Origin: Pleodorina starrii
Lineage: Eukaryota > Chlorophyta > Chlorophyceae > Chlamydomonadales > Volvocaceae
DNA length: 64,000 nt
Direction: 5' to 3'
Assembly: GCA_030267565.1 (NCBI GenBank)
Contig: BRXU01000018.1
Span: 930,001-994,000, forward strand
Position 1 is the first letter of the stretch. Each line of letters opens with the position of its first letter. This document shows, one piece after another, positions 34,291-46,728 of this stretch. The notes below the pieces were generated by a model. It searched no databases, was not told the origin of the DNA, and saw only the letters and a program-made list of their open reading frames with translations. A program made the translations under genes and the position numbers.

Positions 34291-35329
34291 TCAAACTCCC
34301 AGCACAAACTCATACATCCGCGTGAAGACCGATCGGTTTTGTTGCGGCACCCGCTGCCCCGTCATCATCTCCACCCGGTACGGCCGCTCCGGAACCAGCT
34401 TCGGCCGGTACGCCTGCGCGGGGCCCTCCGGTCCCTCCTGCAGCGACGCCACCTGCTGCCGGTGCCGCGGGTCCAACGGCTTGACGCCGATGATGAGCGA
34501 GCCCGTTAGCTGCTCGCCGTTGCGTATCAACGCCCGCTGCGCACCGTACTTGTTCTGGTACTGCACGTGAATGAAGTTGGCCTCGCGCTCGCCAAAGCCC
34601 CAGCTGATAATGTCGCCGCACCTGTGGAACTCGCGCAGCACCAGCGGCACGTCCTGCTGCGAGAAGCCGAACACGGTGACCCACACGTCCTCGAAGGGGG
34701 GCTGCTGCTGCTCGAAAGTGAGGGCCCCGCCGATGGCGGGCGCCTGCGCCGGTGCCGGCGTGGTGCTCGCGGGCAGGGGCTGCTGCGCCGGGGTTGCTCG
34801 GCCTGGGGGCGTGAAGCCTCGGTCAATGCTGGCAGGGCCGCCATCCTCTGTGCGCACACACGTGCGTGAGAGCGAGCGAGCAGCGAGGGTGGGAAGGCAG
34901 CACAGAAGCGCAGGGCGATGAGGCCTTCAGTATTGAGCGGGTACGAGAGCAGCAGAGCGCGAGCCTATCCATGTGCCCGTCCAGAGAGCAATCTACAGCA
35001 AAACTTGGCACCTTGAGGAGGAAACCCGGGGGGCAAGGGCCTGCCCCATCGTGGACGCTGTGCGACACGGCGCTGGCCGTCCCTGTCTTACCCATGACAA
35101 CATCCTCCGCAAGCCGTAGGATGGGGGGTGGCGGGGGTGGGGTGTGGTCCGTTGCCATCGAGCCCGGAGTCTGTGTCATAGACCGCCGCTGGGTGCTTAA
35201 ACTGCTGTCCGCTCGAAGAGGCGTCGCCGCGCGTGGCGTTGTCTGATCAAGCGGCGTGACAGAGAAAAGTAGAGGAGCATACTCTTGATCGCGAGCTGCA
35301 GCGCCAGGAGGGAATCCACTGGTATACAT
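34291..35329 (-). CDS. NUP35: Nucleoporin NUP35/Nup53
   Basis: Two exons, 35092-35329 and 34291-34847, joined by a GTAAGA...CAG intron; 264 residues. The ATG at 35329 is the only one in frame in exon 1. Residues 1-130 are disordered (Pro, Ser, Gln), with ADSSLSTQRRSM. From about residue 133 comes the MPPN domain, an atypical RRM that dimerises instead of binding RNA: FEDVWVTVFGFSQQDVPLVL, REFHRCGDIISWGF, ANFIHVQYQNKYGAQRAL, then GSLIIGVKPL. The C-terminus NRSVFTRMYEFVLGV looks like the membrane-binding amphipathic helix of Nup53/Nup35. The protein links the inner ring of the nuclear pore to the membrane. Its length is close to or slightly below that of animal and plant homologues. Confidence 0.92.
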
Positions 35330-35644
35330 TTTCAAATGGCGGGGTATGCAGCGAGCTAAGGTAGGCAATGCTTAGACTGGCAGCATGAATATAAAGAAGT
35401 AATGCTTGCTTATAGCCCTCCTGGTGGCTGACGGCCCTGGAAGGGCTTGTTCCTTGTGAAATTTCGTCCCGCGGCGCCGTACACCAAGGACAGAATTCGG
35501 CTCGGACAGGTCCAACTCTTTCTCAGAACTTTACTGACGGGGTTTTGCGCATAGCTCTTGTACCCTGTTAGCTAAAACAATCTGAGCAGCAAGCGCATAA
35601 CTGCAGGTCAAGAGGGGCCGAGCAGGCCCCTATTGCAATAACGG
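35330..35644. promoter_or_regulatory. Candidate bidirectional promoter, NUP35 / EDC4
   Basis: Only 315 bp separate the two start codons, which face away from each other, so both leaders and promoters must fit here. The stretch is less GC-rich than its flanks. I see no clear TATA box. If the proposed EDC4 first exon is wrong the interval would be longer. Confidence 0.5.
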
Positions 35645-38600
35645 ATGGCACCAGGATTTGAGCTTATGGGGTGGCTGAAGCATGCAGGGGCGCAAGCGGT
35701 GAGCAGAATTCACCTCACGTCGCAGATCTCCGTTACCTTCAGTACCCTCCTGCAACTTGCGCATAGCAGGTCACGGTGTTCACATAATAATGCTTGAAAG
35801 TTACATTGTTTGGTGATGATGTGCGCATCCTTGCACCCAAACAGGGTCCGTCAACAGACGTGGCCGCGCAGTCCGCCACGACAGCGGCTCCTGGGGGACA
35901 CCCGGGGGGCGCAGCTCCAGCGGCGGCGGCTGTTCCCGGACGCCTTGCGACGCCTCACAGCCAGGCGGCAGCGGCTCTGGCGGCCGCGCTTGCCGCCGGT
36001 GGCGGGGTAACGGAAAAGAAACACCCCCAGCCACACGGCACCCCCATATCTCCGCTCCAGGAGGTCGTGGAGGTTGACCGCATGCGGCCTGAGTCCACAT
36101 CTGCGCTCGTGGTGGGTCGGAAGCGCGGGGCAGCTGGTGCTGGAAAGCGCCTCCGCGGGGGCGGATGTGGGGCGCTGTTGCACGCCGCTGTCGCGGGCGC
36201 TACCCCAGGGGGCGGACGCCCAGGGGGTTGACCGCCTGTCTGTGACGACGCACACATCCCGGTCGCGCTGCGTCGCCGGGTGTTCACGGGGGAGGGTGCT
36301 GGGCCACGACATGCTTGGCCACGGGGACTGGGCATTGCGGCCCCTCGCCGCTTCGCACCTCATCCGACGCGCGGCCGTGGCCGTGGCGCGCGCGCCGCAT
36401 CATCGCCCTGCCGCCCACGTGACGGGGTCTCCATGCCGACGCAGTGGCACTCCACGCCTAAGTGGGACCAACCGACGCTCGGGCGTGCACCCCGTTAGCA
36501 CAGGCAACGTCTTGCGGACCAGCGCCCGAGCGCCTCCTGAGACATCACCGGCCGGTGGCACACGCTGTTGCTCCCAGCGTCGAAAACAACAAACAGGCCC
36601 CTTCAGTCTAGATGTATCTTTTGTGCGATTTCAATAAAGGGCCGCGCGCGCGAGCGTGCAGCGTGCTGGCCCTCCCGCCCTGCCCGGCCACTCGCCCGAA
36701 CCCGCATCTACGTCTCACACGCTTGCGTGTGCCCCTCTGCTCGCGCGATTCCCCCTTCTGGACGGCCCGTCTTCTCCACGCCCCCTACCCCATCCCACAC
36801 ACACCCTTGTGCGCTTCGCCCCGCCCCCGAACCTGCACCCGACCCCCCGTCCGGTCCGCCGTCCCGTGCAGGTGTCCAAGATTGCCAACTACCCCTCTGA
36901 GATCTGCCGCCGCCACGGCCACGCCATTGCGGTGGACGCCAACTACATCTGCTACGGCCTCAAGGGCGGCCAGGTCCGCATCCTCAACCGCCACACCGCC
37001 GCGCGCACGCTGCTGAAGGACCATGCCGCGCCCGTCACCGACCTGCGCTTCTTCGCCCATGACTCGGAGCGCTGCCTGCTGGCGTCCGTCGATACCACCG
37101 GCCAGGTGGGGCTCCGAAGAGTTAGAGTTGCAGTGCGCGGGATGGTTGGGTGGCCAGGTGGGGGGCCAGGAAATAAGGAGAGCCGCAAGGGAAGGTGTGG
37201 GTTCGCTCGCGCGCCGCAAATGGCCGTCCAGCGTGCCGCATATGTGGGTCCAGTGCAGGGAATCACACCTTGCCCCTGCCTCACGCCCGTGTTAGGCGTG
37301 GTTGCGTTCTGTAGCTCTCTCAAGGATCTGCCCCCCCCCCCCGCCTCCTTCTTGCACCACCGGCCAGCCCGTCCCGTCCCGTCGCTGTGCATGAGCAGGC
37401 ATGTGGCATGTGCTCGAGTCGCCGCTGGGTACGCCGTCAGCCCGTCATACGTCCCTCTGTACACCTGCCCTGCCGCGTGTGCACCGCCTCCGCGCCGGAC
37501 GTTGTTTCCGCCGCTGACCCCTTACAACCCGGCCCCCTCTTCTTCCTTTCGCCTACCACCGACCACCGCCCTTGAGCCGCCCGCCCGCCCTTGAGACGCC
37601 CCTCCCCACCGCTTCGCCTCCCCAGGTCCACGTGCGCAAGGTATTTGAGGAGGACGCGGACGGCGAGGACACCGTCCGCGACGAGATCCTGGCTCGCCAC
37701 GAGCTGCCCATCCCCACCAGCGGCCCCGGCGCGCACCCGCCCGCGCGCCTCGCCTGGCACCCCACCTACGACTTCGTGTTGGCGGTCGCGGCGGGGCCCA
37801 CCGTGTACTTGATCAACGTGCCGCCCACCGCTGACGTGGCGGCGGCGCCGGAGTACTCGGCGCCGGTGGCGGCGGCGCGCAGCGCCGACGGCGCCGTCAT
37901 GACGTCGGTCGCGTTCTCGCCGGCGGGCGACCTGCTGGCGGCCGGCGACGCGCGCGGCTTCGTGTACGTCTGGGCGCTGACGCCGGAGCAGCTGGATCCA
38001 GCACTCATCCAGCCGCTGGCTTCGGAGCCGGACATCCGGTTCCAGGCGTACGGCAGCGCGCCCGGGGAGGCGCCGTACGGTGACGGCAGCGGTGACTCGG
38101 CGGCGGTGGTGTCGCTGTGCTGGCTGACGCCGCGCAGCGGCGGCGGGAGTGGAGTGGGCGGCGGCGGTGACGGGGAGGGTGGTGGCGGTGGTGGTGGCGG
38201 CGGCGGCAGCGCGCCGTTGGTGCTGCTGACGGGCGACGGCGTCAACGCGCACCTGCGGCTGTGGACCATCGACCTGTCGTCCAAGCCACAGTGCACGCAC
38301 GCGATCCGGCTGGCCAGCGCCGCCGCGGGCGCGGCGGCTGGCGGCGGCGTCTTCGGCTGCGTTCTTTAACCACCTCGAGGCGCAGCCGCTGTACGACTGC
38401 GTCGTGCTCGCCAACGAGCTCCGGAACCACGTGTACGTGCTGCACGTGGACCTGGCGTCGAGCGCCGACGCGCCGAGCTTCGACTATGTGTCGGAGTTTG
38501 GCGTCAAGATGCCCATCCTGTCATGCACTGTCGTACCGGAGGTGTTTGTGGACGAGGCGACCGACGCGGAGGCGTTCCACATGTACACCATCCAGAGCGA

Positions 38601-41600
38601 CGCCGTACAGCAGTACACGCTCGTCCCGGCGCAGTGCTTCCCCTCCGCGAGCGCGGCGCTTGGCGCCGCCAAAGGCGCGGTAGCCCCCGCGCCTTTGGCT
38701 GCCGGCTTCGCACTTCACAACCTCCCAGGCGCTGGGGGCGCGGCAGCGACCGACGCAGCCTCCTCAGCATCATGGATGAGTAAGGATCCTCTGGCGGCGT
38801 TGCTGGCCTTGCAGCAGCGGTTTGAGAAGGGGAAGGAGTCGGCGGCTGCTGCGGCGGCGGCGCCGCCACCACCGCCGTCACAACCGGTCAGCTCTTTGAC
38901 GGCCATGCCGTCCGATGTGTCCGATGCGACGAGCCCGCTGATGGCCTTTGGGGGCGCCACGCCCAAGGGCGCCGCGGGCGCGGCCGCCAACGGCGCAGAC
39001 GGCGGCAACGACGCAGCGGCGGAGCATGCCCAGGCAGCGCTGGCGCCGCCGGGCGCTACGGCGGCGGCGGGCGCGTCGGCATTCGACGAGGCTGCTGCGG
39101 CGCTGGCGGCGGACGCCGCCGCCGTGGCGGCGGCGACGGAGGAGGAGGTCGATGCGGATGCGCTCGCGCAGGCCGTAGCTGCAGCGGCGGCGCCGGCGGT
39201 GCGGCCGTCGCTGCTGCTGACACCAAGCCAGCTCATGCAGTCGGCCGCGCTCGCGGCAGCGGCGGCGGCCGCGCGGTCCGTGACGAGCTCCACTGCCAGC
39301 ACGGGCGGCGCTCCGGCGCCGCCGCCGCTGGATGAGTCGTACGGCGGCATGGCGGCGGCGGCAGCGGCCGAGGGCGGCGACAACGACACGGCCGCGTCCA
39401 CGGCGGGCACGAGCCGCTCGCACTCGCTCCCGACGGTGTCGAACACCCTGACGCCGAGCCATTCGGACGCGAACCTGGCGGCGGCGGTGGCGGCCGCGGC
39501 GGCCGCCGAGCTGGCGGCGGCGGAGGCGGGTGAAGCGGCGGCGGCGGCGGCGCGCGCGGATCAGGCGGAGGACGAGGCCGCGCCCGCGGCGTTGGCGGTC
39601 AAGGCGCTGCCAATGGGGACTGCGGCGTCGGCGCCGGCGGGGGCGGTGGAGGTAGCGGCGGCGGCGGCGGCGGGGCAGTCCCCCGCGAGCTTGCCTCCGC
39701 AGCCCTCGGAGCTGCTCGTGCGGCGCATCTCCCAGGTGAGACCGAGGCCGTCCGGTGCGTGCCGGCGGCGGGCGACGGGTGTGTGTGTCCGCGCGTGGGG
39801 CACTTGGTAGGTTTCTGCATCTTTCACGGTTGGCCTGCTTTCAGGCCAGGAGGTTTGATTGATTAAGAGGAGTTCGAAGGAAGCGCGGCGGGGAAGCAGG
39901 GCGTCGCAGACGCGACCAGAGCGTTCTTCGCTGCCACGGCGGTTCGATGTGACGCTGCCATCCCCCGCCGCCGCCGCTTGCCCCGTCCCTGCCGCAGCAG
40001 GGCAAGGCCGGCTCCGTGCCACCGCACCCGACCTCGCTGGGCCAGCGGCCGCAGTCGGCGCCGCCGCTGCCCCCCACCGCCCCGGCGTCTGTATCCTCCG
40101 CCGCCGCCTCATCCGAGGCGGCGTTCGAGGCGGTGGAAGGCGAAGCCGAGGCGGCGGCAACCGATGCCGCCGCCGCCGCCGCTGGCGGGGCGGCGGTGGC
40201 CGAAGCAGAGGCGGCAGCGGAGGCGGCTGAGGCGCCGGCGGTGTATGACGAGGCCAAGGTTATGGCGGCGGTGCGCAGGGCGATGCCCCAGGGCCTGGAG
40301 GCGGCGACGGCGGCAGGGCAGGCGCTGTGCCCGCCGGGCATGCAGCTGCACGTGCGTGAGCTGGCCAACTCGCAGATACAACTGGTTCTGATGGCGGTGA
40401 GTCTCTCGGGTCTCTTGAGCGGGCCTTCTAGCAAGGGCAAGGTGGCGCGTGGCGGCGGCGCTGAGACCGCAGACAATGACTGACGGGAGACACCTTGCGG
40501 GCGGACGCCTTGTGTTTCTTGCGGAGAGCGCCTGCGGCTGGGATGTGTCCCACGGGCCGATGGCCCGTGCCGCAGAGCGATGTGAAACGTGGCAGACGGG
40601 GCGGGAGGTTGGAGGGCGCGGTGGGAGGTCAGGTAAGTGGAGATGGACGCCCGCCCAGTTGAGCGGGAACTCGGCGCAGCGCGGCACGGATTGACTGCTC
40701 GGTTCGCGGAATCAGACCGTTGTTCTTCTCGCCTTGTGGCAGCTCATACTACCGTACCCCAGCTGGAGGGGGCCGCGGCGGCGGCACCGTCAAGCCAAAG
40801 TGCGCCCCGTCCCGGTGCACGTGCGCGCGACCCACGTGGCTCGCTGCTGCGTTGGAGCGGCCCACCGCGAGCGCGTCTTCAGCTCTTCTGCTCGTATCGC
40901 ATGCGCCGCAAGCCTCGCCGCGCGCGCATCGTGCGCCCGCACATCGCAATTCTCCAGGCCTTTCTCATTGGGTATTAACACAGCCACCGCTCCCGCTGCT
41001 GCCCCCTCTGCCGCCGCCGCCGCCGCCAGTCCAAGCAACCGTCGCAGCGCCAGCAGGCGCAGCAGCAAGGCGGCAAGGGCGGCCCACTGCCGCCGCACCC
41101 GGGATCGCTCGGCCAGATGCCGAAGCCGCTCGCCGCCCCGGCCGCCGCCGCGCCATCCTCTGCGCCGCTGCCCACCGCGTCCACTTCCTCCGCGCCGGGC
41201 GCCTCGTTGCTGGGCCTCCAAGCACAGCAGCAACAGCAGCAGCAGGCCCTGGCGCAGCTTCTGGCGCTGCAGCAGCAGCTGATGGAGCAGGTGAGGCCGG
41301 GGGTCAGCGGGGGAAGGGAGGGAGGCAGGGGAGCCGCCGCCGGCGGGCGGGCGGGCGTGCAGTGGCCCGTGGGGTCGTGGCCCCGCGTGTCGGCGGGAAG
41401 GGTCCGGACCGGAAGGTTGTTGGGATGACCCCTGCTGTTGGCCTGCCAATCCCTGTCAACCCCCGCCGCCGCCACCGCGGCTGCGGTAACGTCTTCATTG
41501 CCCACCTTCCCTGCCGCTCAGGTGTCCTCTGGCCAGCGCGAGCTGCTCAAGGTGGTCCGGGCGGAGGCGCAGCGCAGCAGCAAGGCCGCGGCGGACGCTG

Positions 41601-44253
41601 CGGCGGTGCGCGCGGCGGAGGCAGTGGCGCGCAAGGCGGCGGAGGAGCGGCGCAGGGAGACCTCGGAGCTGCAGAAGGCGCTGACGGGGGTGAGAGCGTG
41701 AGAGGGAGGAAGAGCGGGCGCGGGGCGAGGTAGAGGGAGAGAGAGCGGAGGGAAGAAGGGGGCGGTGGGGAGTCGTATGGGTTGGGAGGCGGCGGATGCT
41801 CGCGCGGAGGTGGTGGGTGAGAGCGAGGCCTCCCTTGCGCACAGCTTCCGGCGCCCGCCGCTGCTTCTACCGCTGCTACTGCTGCTGAAACGGCCGATGG
41901 TGGTGGTGGACAGATATGGGGGTACGCGAGTTCACAGGCCCGGCTTATCGGAAACTCTGGAACAAAACGCGGGCAGTCGAGTCTCCCAGTCTCACCGCGC
42001 GGTGTCCTTCCTTTCCCAGCCGACGCGCCCCCCAACCGCTGCTCGCCCAACCCCCAACGCCTATCAGGCTATCCACCACGTCACCAAGGAACTATCCCAG
42101 TGCGTCGCCGACACCGCCGCCGCCACGACGGCCGCCGTCAAGGCCGCCATCGGGCCCGCCGTGCGCGCCGCCGTTGCGGAGGCGCTGCCCGCGGCTCTGT
42201 CCGCCGGGGGCACCGCCGCCGCGCTGGAGCGGGCGCTGGGGTCACAGCTGTCGGCGTCGCTGCCGCGCGCCGTGGCCGACGGACTGGGGGCTGCCTTCGC
42301 CGCGCAGGTGGGTGGGTGGGGGTGGGGGTGCATGTGCAATACAAGTTTGGTATTTGTTGCAGCCGCCAGGCACCAAGATAAGCAAAGAAAACCATGAAGC
42401 CCATTTAAGTTACGTGGGTGGACGGGCGGGCGGGAGGAGTGTCACCCTGCATCCGTTGCCCGCTTGTTCCTCTCTTTGGCGCTGGCTCCCAACCCTCTCT
42501 GGTTCTTTGCTGTTGACCCTTCCCCATGACCCCCAGCGACCTGTAGCCTGCTCCCAGCCCATCCGTATCATCTAACCGTACCGGGTATTCGTGTCCTACG
42601 TGTCGGCTGGCCTACCCCGGTACCTGGGGGCCCTAAACGGCTGGCTGCTTGCTCGAATCAGCGCCCTTCACGCACGCGTTTCTCTCCCGCACGCCAGACC
42701 CGAACCCAACCGGCGGCTGTGCCTCTTGCTCTCGCCGGGCGGCTGCGCCCGCCCTGGCCTGCCTGGCAATACTCCGCCGCAGGTGGTGCCGCCGCTGGAG
42801 CGCGCCACCTCCACCATGTTTGGCCAGATCGAGGCGGCGCTGCGGACCGGGCTGGACACCAATTTGGCGCCACTGGGGCCCCTGGGCGGCCAGCTGCGCG
42901 ACGCAGCGTCACAGGTGCAGTCCGCAGCCAAGTCGCTCAAGAGCGAGGTGGCGGCGGCGCAGCTGGCCGCCGCCGCGGCGGCGCGGGCCGCCGCGGCCGC
43001 GGCGGCCGCCGCGGCGGCGGCTCCGCCGCCGCCGCCGCCTGCGGCGGCGGCGGCGACGGCGCCTGCGGCGGCGGTGAACGCGGGCGGCACCGCCAAGGGC
43101 GGCGCCAAGGCGACGGCGGCAACGCCGGCGGCGGCGGCCGCGGCGCCAGGCGGCGGCGTGTCCCGGCCCGCGGCCTCCGAGAGCTCCGCGGCATCCGCCG
43201 TGGCGGCGCCAGCCGCCGGCAGCAAGGCCGCGCCGGCGGCCATGCGGGCCCAGACGCCGACCGGCCCTTCGGCGGCGCGCGTCGAGCCTGCGGCCGCTGC
43301 CTCGCCGGCTCCTGCCGTGTCTGTGCCGGCGCCTCCATCGGCAGACCCCGCCACCAGGAACCTGGTCCTAGGTACGTGGCCGCCAGACGGCGCGAGCCTG
43401 TCAGTACACACGGGGCCCTGTCGCTGTTGAAAGCTCGGAAGGTCTGCATGCCTGCCTGCCCCCATTGCCTCATCCGCACCTCTCCCGCCCACCTTCGCGT
43501 CTAACCCTCCCAACCCTACACCCTAACCCCCATCCTCTCCCCTCATCTTCACTGCCCTCCTCTCCTCTCCTCTCTCATCTCATCTCATCTCATCTCCCCT
43601 CAGGCCTCATCCGCGGTGGCGACCTGGACGGCGCCCTGTCCCGCGTGCTGGAGCGCCAGGACCTGCCGCTGGTGCTGTGGGCCTGCTCCGAGGCGGGCGG
43701 CGCCTCGCTGCTGGCGGCGGAGCCCTGCCCGCTGGGCCAGGCCACGCTGCTGTCGCTGCTCACGTTCCTGTGCTACGACCTGACGGCGGACGTGGACCTC
43801 AAGCTGGGATGGATTGACGCCATCCTCAAGCGCCTGGACGTGCGGGAGCCGGGTCTGGCGCCCCACATCAGGTGGGCGGGGCTGGGGGGCAGGGCTGGGG
43901 GGCGGGGCGAGGGGTGAAGTGTCCTGCTTGTTCTCTCCGGGGTGTACACACGTGTGGTGTGTTCTGTGCCTGCATGTGCGGCCGTGCCGCTGCCAGCAAC
44001 GCCGTAAAAACCCAAAACCCTTTACCCGGCTGGTTTTTCATGCCATCATGTGCGTTCATGCACCAGCGCTGATCCGCTTACCGTACATCCATGTCACGTC
44101 ACGTCCACGTGGGTCGGGCTGTGGTGCAGGGGCGTGCTGGACAGCGTCAAGGCCGCTCTGGCGGTCATTGCCCGGGGCGGCACGGGCGCCACCGCCGCCA
44201 AGGCCAAGCAGGCGGTGCACCAGGCGATCGGACTGATCGCCATGCTGTCGTGA
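35645..44253 (+). CDS. VCS: EDC4/VARICOSE mRNA-decapping scaffold (one apparent frameshift)
   Basis: Exons: 35645-35698 (inferred), 35845-36111, 36872-37105, 37626-39735, 40001-40396, 41048-41290, 41522-41689, 42068-42307, 42783-43371, 43604-43871, 44130-44253; about 1560 residues. The N-terminal half is the EDC4 WD40 domain: HAIAVDANYICYGLKGGQVR, ILNRHTAARTLLKDH, SVAFSPAGDLLAAGD, NHVYVLHVD, FDYVSEFGVKMPILSC, AVQQYTL. A long Ala/Gly/Ser linker follows, then the alpha-helical C-terminal region (SGQRELLKVVRAEAQ, IHHVTKELSQCVAD, NLVLGLIRGGDLDGALSRVL, LPLVLWACSEAG). EDC4 bridges DCP1 and DCP2 and drives 5' mRNA decay in P-bodies. In exon 4 the frame ends in a stop at about 38367-38369 and homology resumes one base out of phase, at FFNHLEAQPLYDCVVLANEL. 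The tandem AGs at 39996-40000 allow a one-codon alternative. Confidence 0.88.
42366..42405 (+). repeat. Dispersed repeat D, copy 2
   Basis: AGGCACCAAGATAAGCAAAG followed by AAAACCATGAAGCCCAT, in EDC4 intron 42308-42782. It matches 14293-14350 with small indels. Confidence 0.55.
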
Positions 44254-45969
44254 CAGGAGGGCAGGCTGCGGGTCAGCGAGGTGAAACAGCAGCAGTAGCA
44301 GTGGCATTAGCGGCGGTGACGGCGGCAGCGGCGGCAGCATGGACCGTGCAGGGAGGCCATGCCGCATTGCGGATGGTGGCGACGGGCGGCAGGCCTCCTT
44401 CAAAACTTTCTTTGCGCGAACGTGTCCTGAACTGCCCTCGGGCGTTGCGCTGTCCTGGTGCATGGCAGACATTCCTCGACGGCAACAGCGGGTGAGAGCG
44501 TGTGTGTGTATGTGAGGGGCATGTGCGCGGGGCGTCTCGGCTGTCGTGAGAAAGGCGCTTGGCGGCTGCCGTGCTGGCGAATGAGGTACGGTTATGTGGC
44601 TTTCGGGGCAGTGGCGGCAGCATGCCGAGCAGGACCTCTTTGCTGTGTAGAGAAGGAACTCCTTATAATGAGCCTAATACGCGGCCTAATAACCATTGAT
44701 GCTTTTAGGAAATTGCTGCCTCTTCAGAGCGGGAACGGGGGCGTGTTTTCACGGCCGCACGGCGTGCGCGTGCAGGGATGGTTTGGGTTTGCGGCCCCCC
44801 AATGGGCGGCACCCTTTGTCCTAATCCCTTGCAGGGTGGATGGTTGTGTTCTGTCTGCCGTATCCTTATTGGCTGGCAGCGGTTTTGTACCCGGGAAAGT
44901 GGTTACAGCGACAGATTTTCGTGGCTTTTCTTTGGCCACCGCTGCGCCACTCGTGTGTGTGTTGTTGTACCTGTCGAATTTGAGCCACTAAAGGACGGCA
45001 TGCGTTCGACACGTGTGGAGCGGTATGCGTCGGCCGCCCGCCCACTTATTTGAAATTGGTGACGGTCCCGCTTGGGAGTTCGGCGCATATGCATGTGCAT
45101 GGCCAGGGCTGTGGGCTTTTTCAGTATTCCGTCGCCGCATTGCGTTCTCTACATGTCTCGTTGGATACTGACGTCAGGCCTCAGCAGCGCGGGGCACGGC
45201 GGGGCAGGGCAGGGAGCTCGAACTCCGCTCTCCCTCTGGACCTGCTGTGGCGCTTTGTGCTAGGACCTCAGCCCTGCTATGAAATGCCGGCTCTGGGGAC
45301 TGGGGCGAATGAATGCCTGAATGGGGCCGGCTGACGGAGTGCATCGCGGGTTTAACAAGATGCAGCACGATGCAGCAGTAGCAGAGGCGCAGCAGCCAGT
45401 CCCTACAGCGTGATTTAAGCTTGGCGAGCTGCAAGGCATTCACTGAAACATATGCAAAGCTGGCACCGATTGGCAGCATTGTCGAAAACGCTCATGGTCA
45501 GGGAACGCACGCAATATGCGAGGAAGCAGGGCGGCACTTTGCCGGAACTTTTCCGGAACAGCGTCGCTGACAAGAGCAACTGAAAGGTCCTGCTGCCTTC
45601 CCGACGTGGCATTGCACTCGTCGGATTGAGGCATAGCGCATCCATGTAGGGGGTTTTGGCCTTTCTCTCGCGAATGCCACTCTGGACGCTGCCGACACAT
45701 AGTAAAAAGTGGTTGAAACAGTTGTCCTGAGTCACGTCCATCTGCTCTGGCCGGTTGGCTTGATCAGACAGTCCATATAATGAAGAATGCAAGTCCAATT
45801 AGACGAAATGATGCATGCACAAAGGCTTTAAGCGGTTAAGGTGGATGGGGTCCTGCAGGTCCTCGAGCGAGTCCTGCGCCATTACCACTAACGTTTATAA
45901 GCAGCTGCCCAGGAGAAGAACATAGCATACAACATTCATATCCGGAAGTTGTCTACACGCATTCGTAAG
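44254..45969. other. Intergenic region after EDC4
   Basis: 1.7 kb in which I find no convincing gene. A minus-strand frame (45415-45798, 127 aa) shows no domain and no splice context. The region probably contains the EDC4 3' UTR and the promoter of the next gene. Confidence 0.45.
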
Positions 45970-46442
45970 ATGGCAGCGAAGCTTAACCTTGTGCTGGCGG
46001 GCGCGCACATGTCAGGGCTTGCCCTGAATCACCAGGTCCTAGGACTCGGCGCAACGCTTGTGAAGGCCTGCAAAACTGCACCACTTTACAAGATGTACAG
46101 CTTGGGGCCTCGCCCAGCCCTTATTCGCCAAGGCGCTGATGGCGAGTGCGGGCACAGCTTTCAGGTGGAGGTTTGGGCCTTCCCGATTGAACGTGTTGGG
46201 TAAGCAGATCTGATTGAACACTCAAACATTAGAGCAGGGAAGCACTGTTGGACTCTTTCAAACGTCATGTTTGCAGGGAGTTCCTCCGCGATGGTGTCAA
46301 GCCACCGCTTTGCATTGGCGATGTTGTGCTGGAAGATGGGAGCAGCGAGAAAGGCTTCCTGGGCGAGGCATACGCTGTGCGCGACGCTGAGGAAGTCAGT
46401 TCCTTCGGTGGCTGGCGGGCTTACTTGGCGTCCAAGCAATGA
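45970..46442 (+). CDS. Stand-alone allophanate hydrolase C-terminal-like domain
   Basis: Two exons, 45970-46199 and 46277-46442, with a GTAAGC donor and a TTTGCAG acceptor in phase; 131 residues. The sequence follows the C-terminal domain of allophanate hydrolase (AtzF/Dur2) along its whole length: LVLAGAHMSGLALNHQ at the start, ACKTAPLYKMYSL, a LIRQ strand, QVEVWAFP, then IGDVVLEDGSSEKGFL and a closing FGGWRAYLA. The domain has a gamma-glutamylcyclotransferase-like fold and in the full enzyme acts on N-carboxyurea-type intermediates. There is no amidase domain in the preceding 1.7 kb. The frame is open upstream to 45901, so a spliced upstream exon cannot be excluded. Its function as a free domain is unknown. 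Confidence 0.78.
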
Positions 46443-46728
46443 GAACAGATGCCCAAGCGCTACTGACGGTGACGCCGAAATCTCCCTTGATGTCGGCATG
46501 GCTATTATGACGTGTGAATTGGGTTTATACGATTCGTACTGCAGTTCGGTCCTGCACTTTCCGTTTGGTTGCACATCCAATCTGCGTTGGCATTGTTGAG
46601 CGCAGTCCGGTGAATATAACCATTGTCACGTGCGAGCGCTCCGCTCTTGGGCGGAGTCCCGCTGTCAACAGGCTTGTCGGACCCACGGGCCGGTCCCGCA
46701 CCTGCACAGGCACTGCAGACCATCACAA
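46443..46728. other. Short intergenic gap
   Basis: About 290 bp with no feature other than the probable 3' UTR of the allophanate-hydrolase-like gene and an acceptor-like CACTGCAG at about 46712-46720, before the next ORF. Confidence 0.4.

Noticed and set aside
38341..38390. A very short intron that would repair the EDC4 frame
   Set aside because: The only GT...AG choice (GTCTTC to GCGCAG, about 35-40 nt) has a poor donor and a length below any other intron here, and would delete the FFNHLE residues.
45415..45798. Minus-strand frame of 127 codons
   Set aside because: No domain, no splice-site context and no neighbouring exon; unsupported as a gene.
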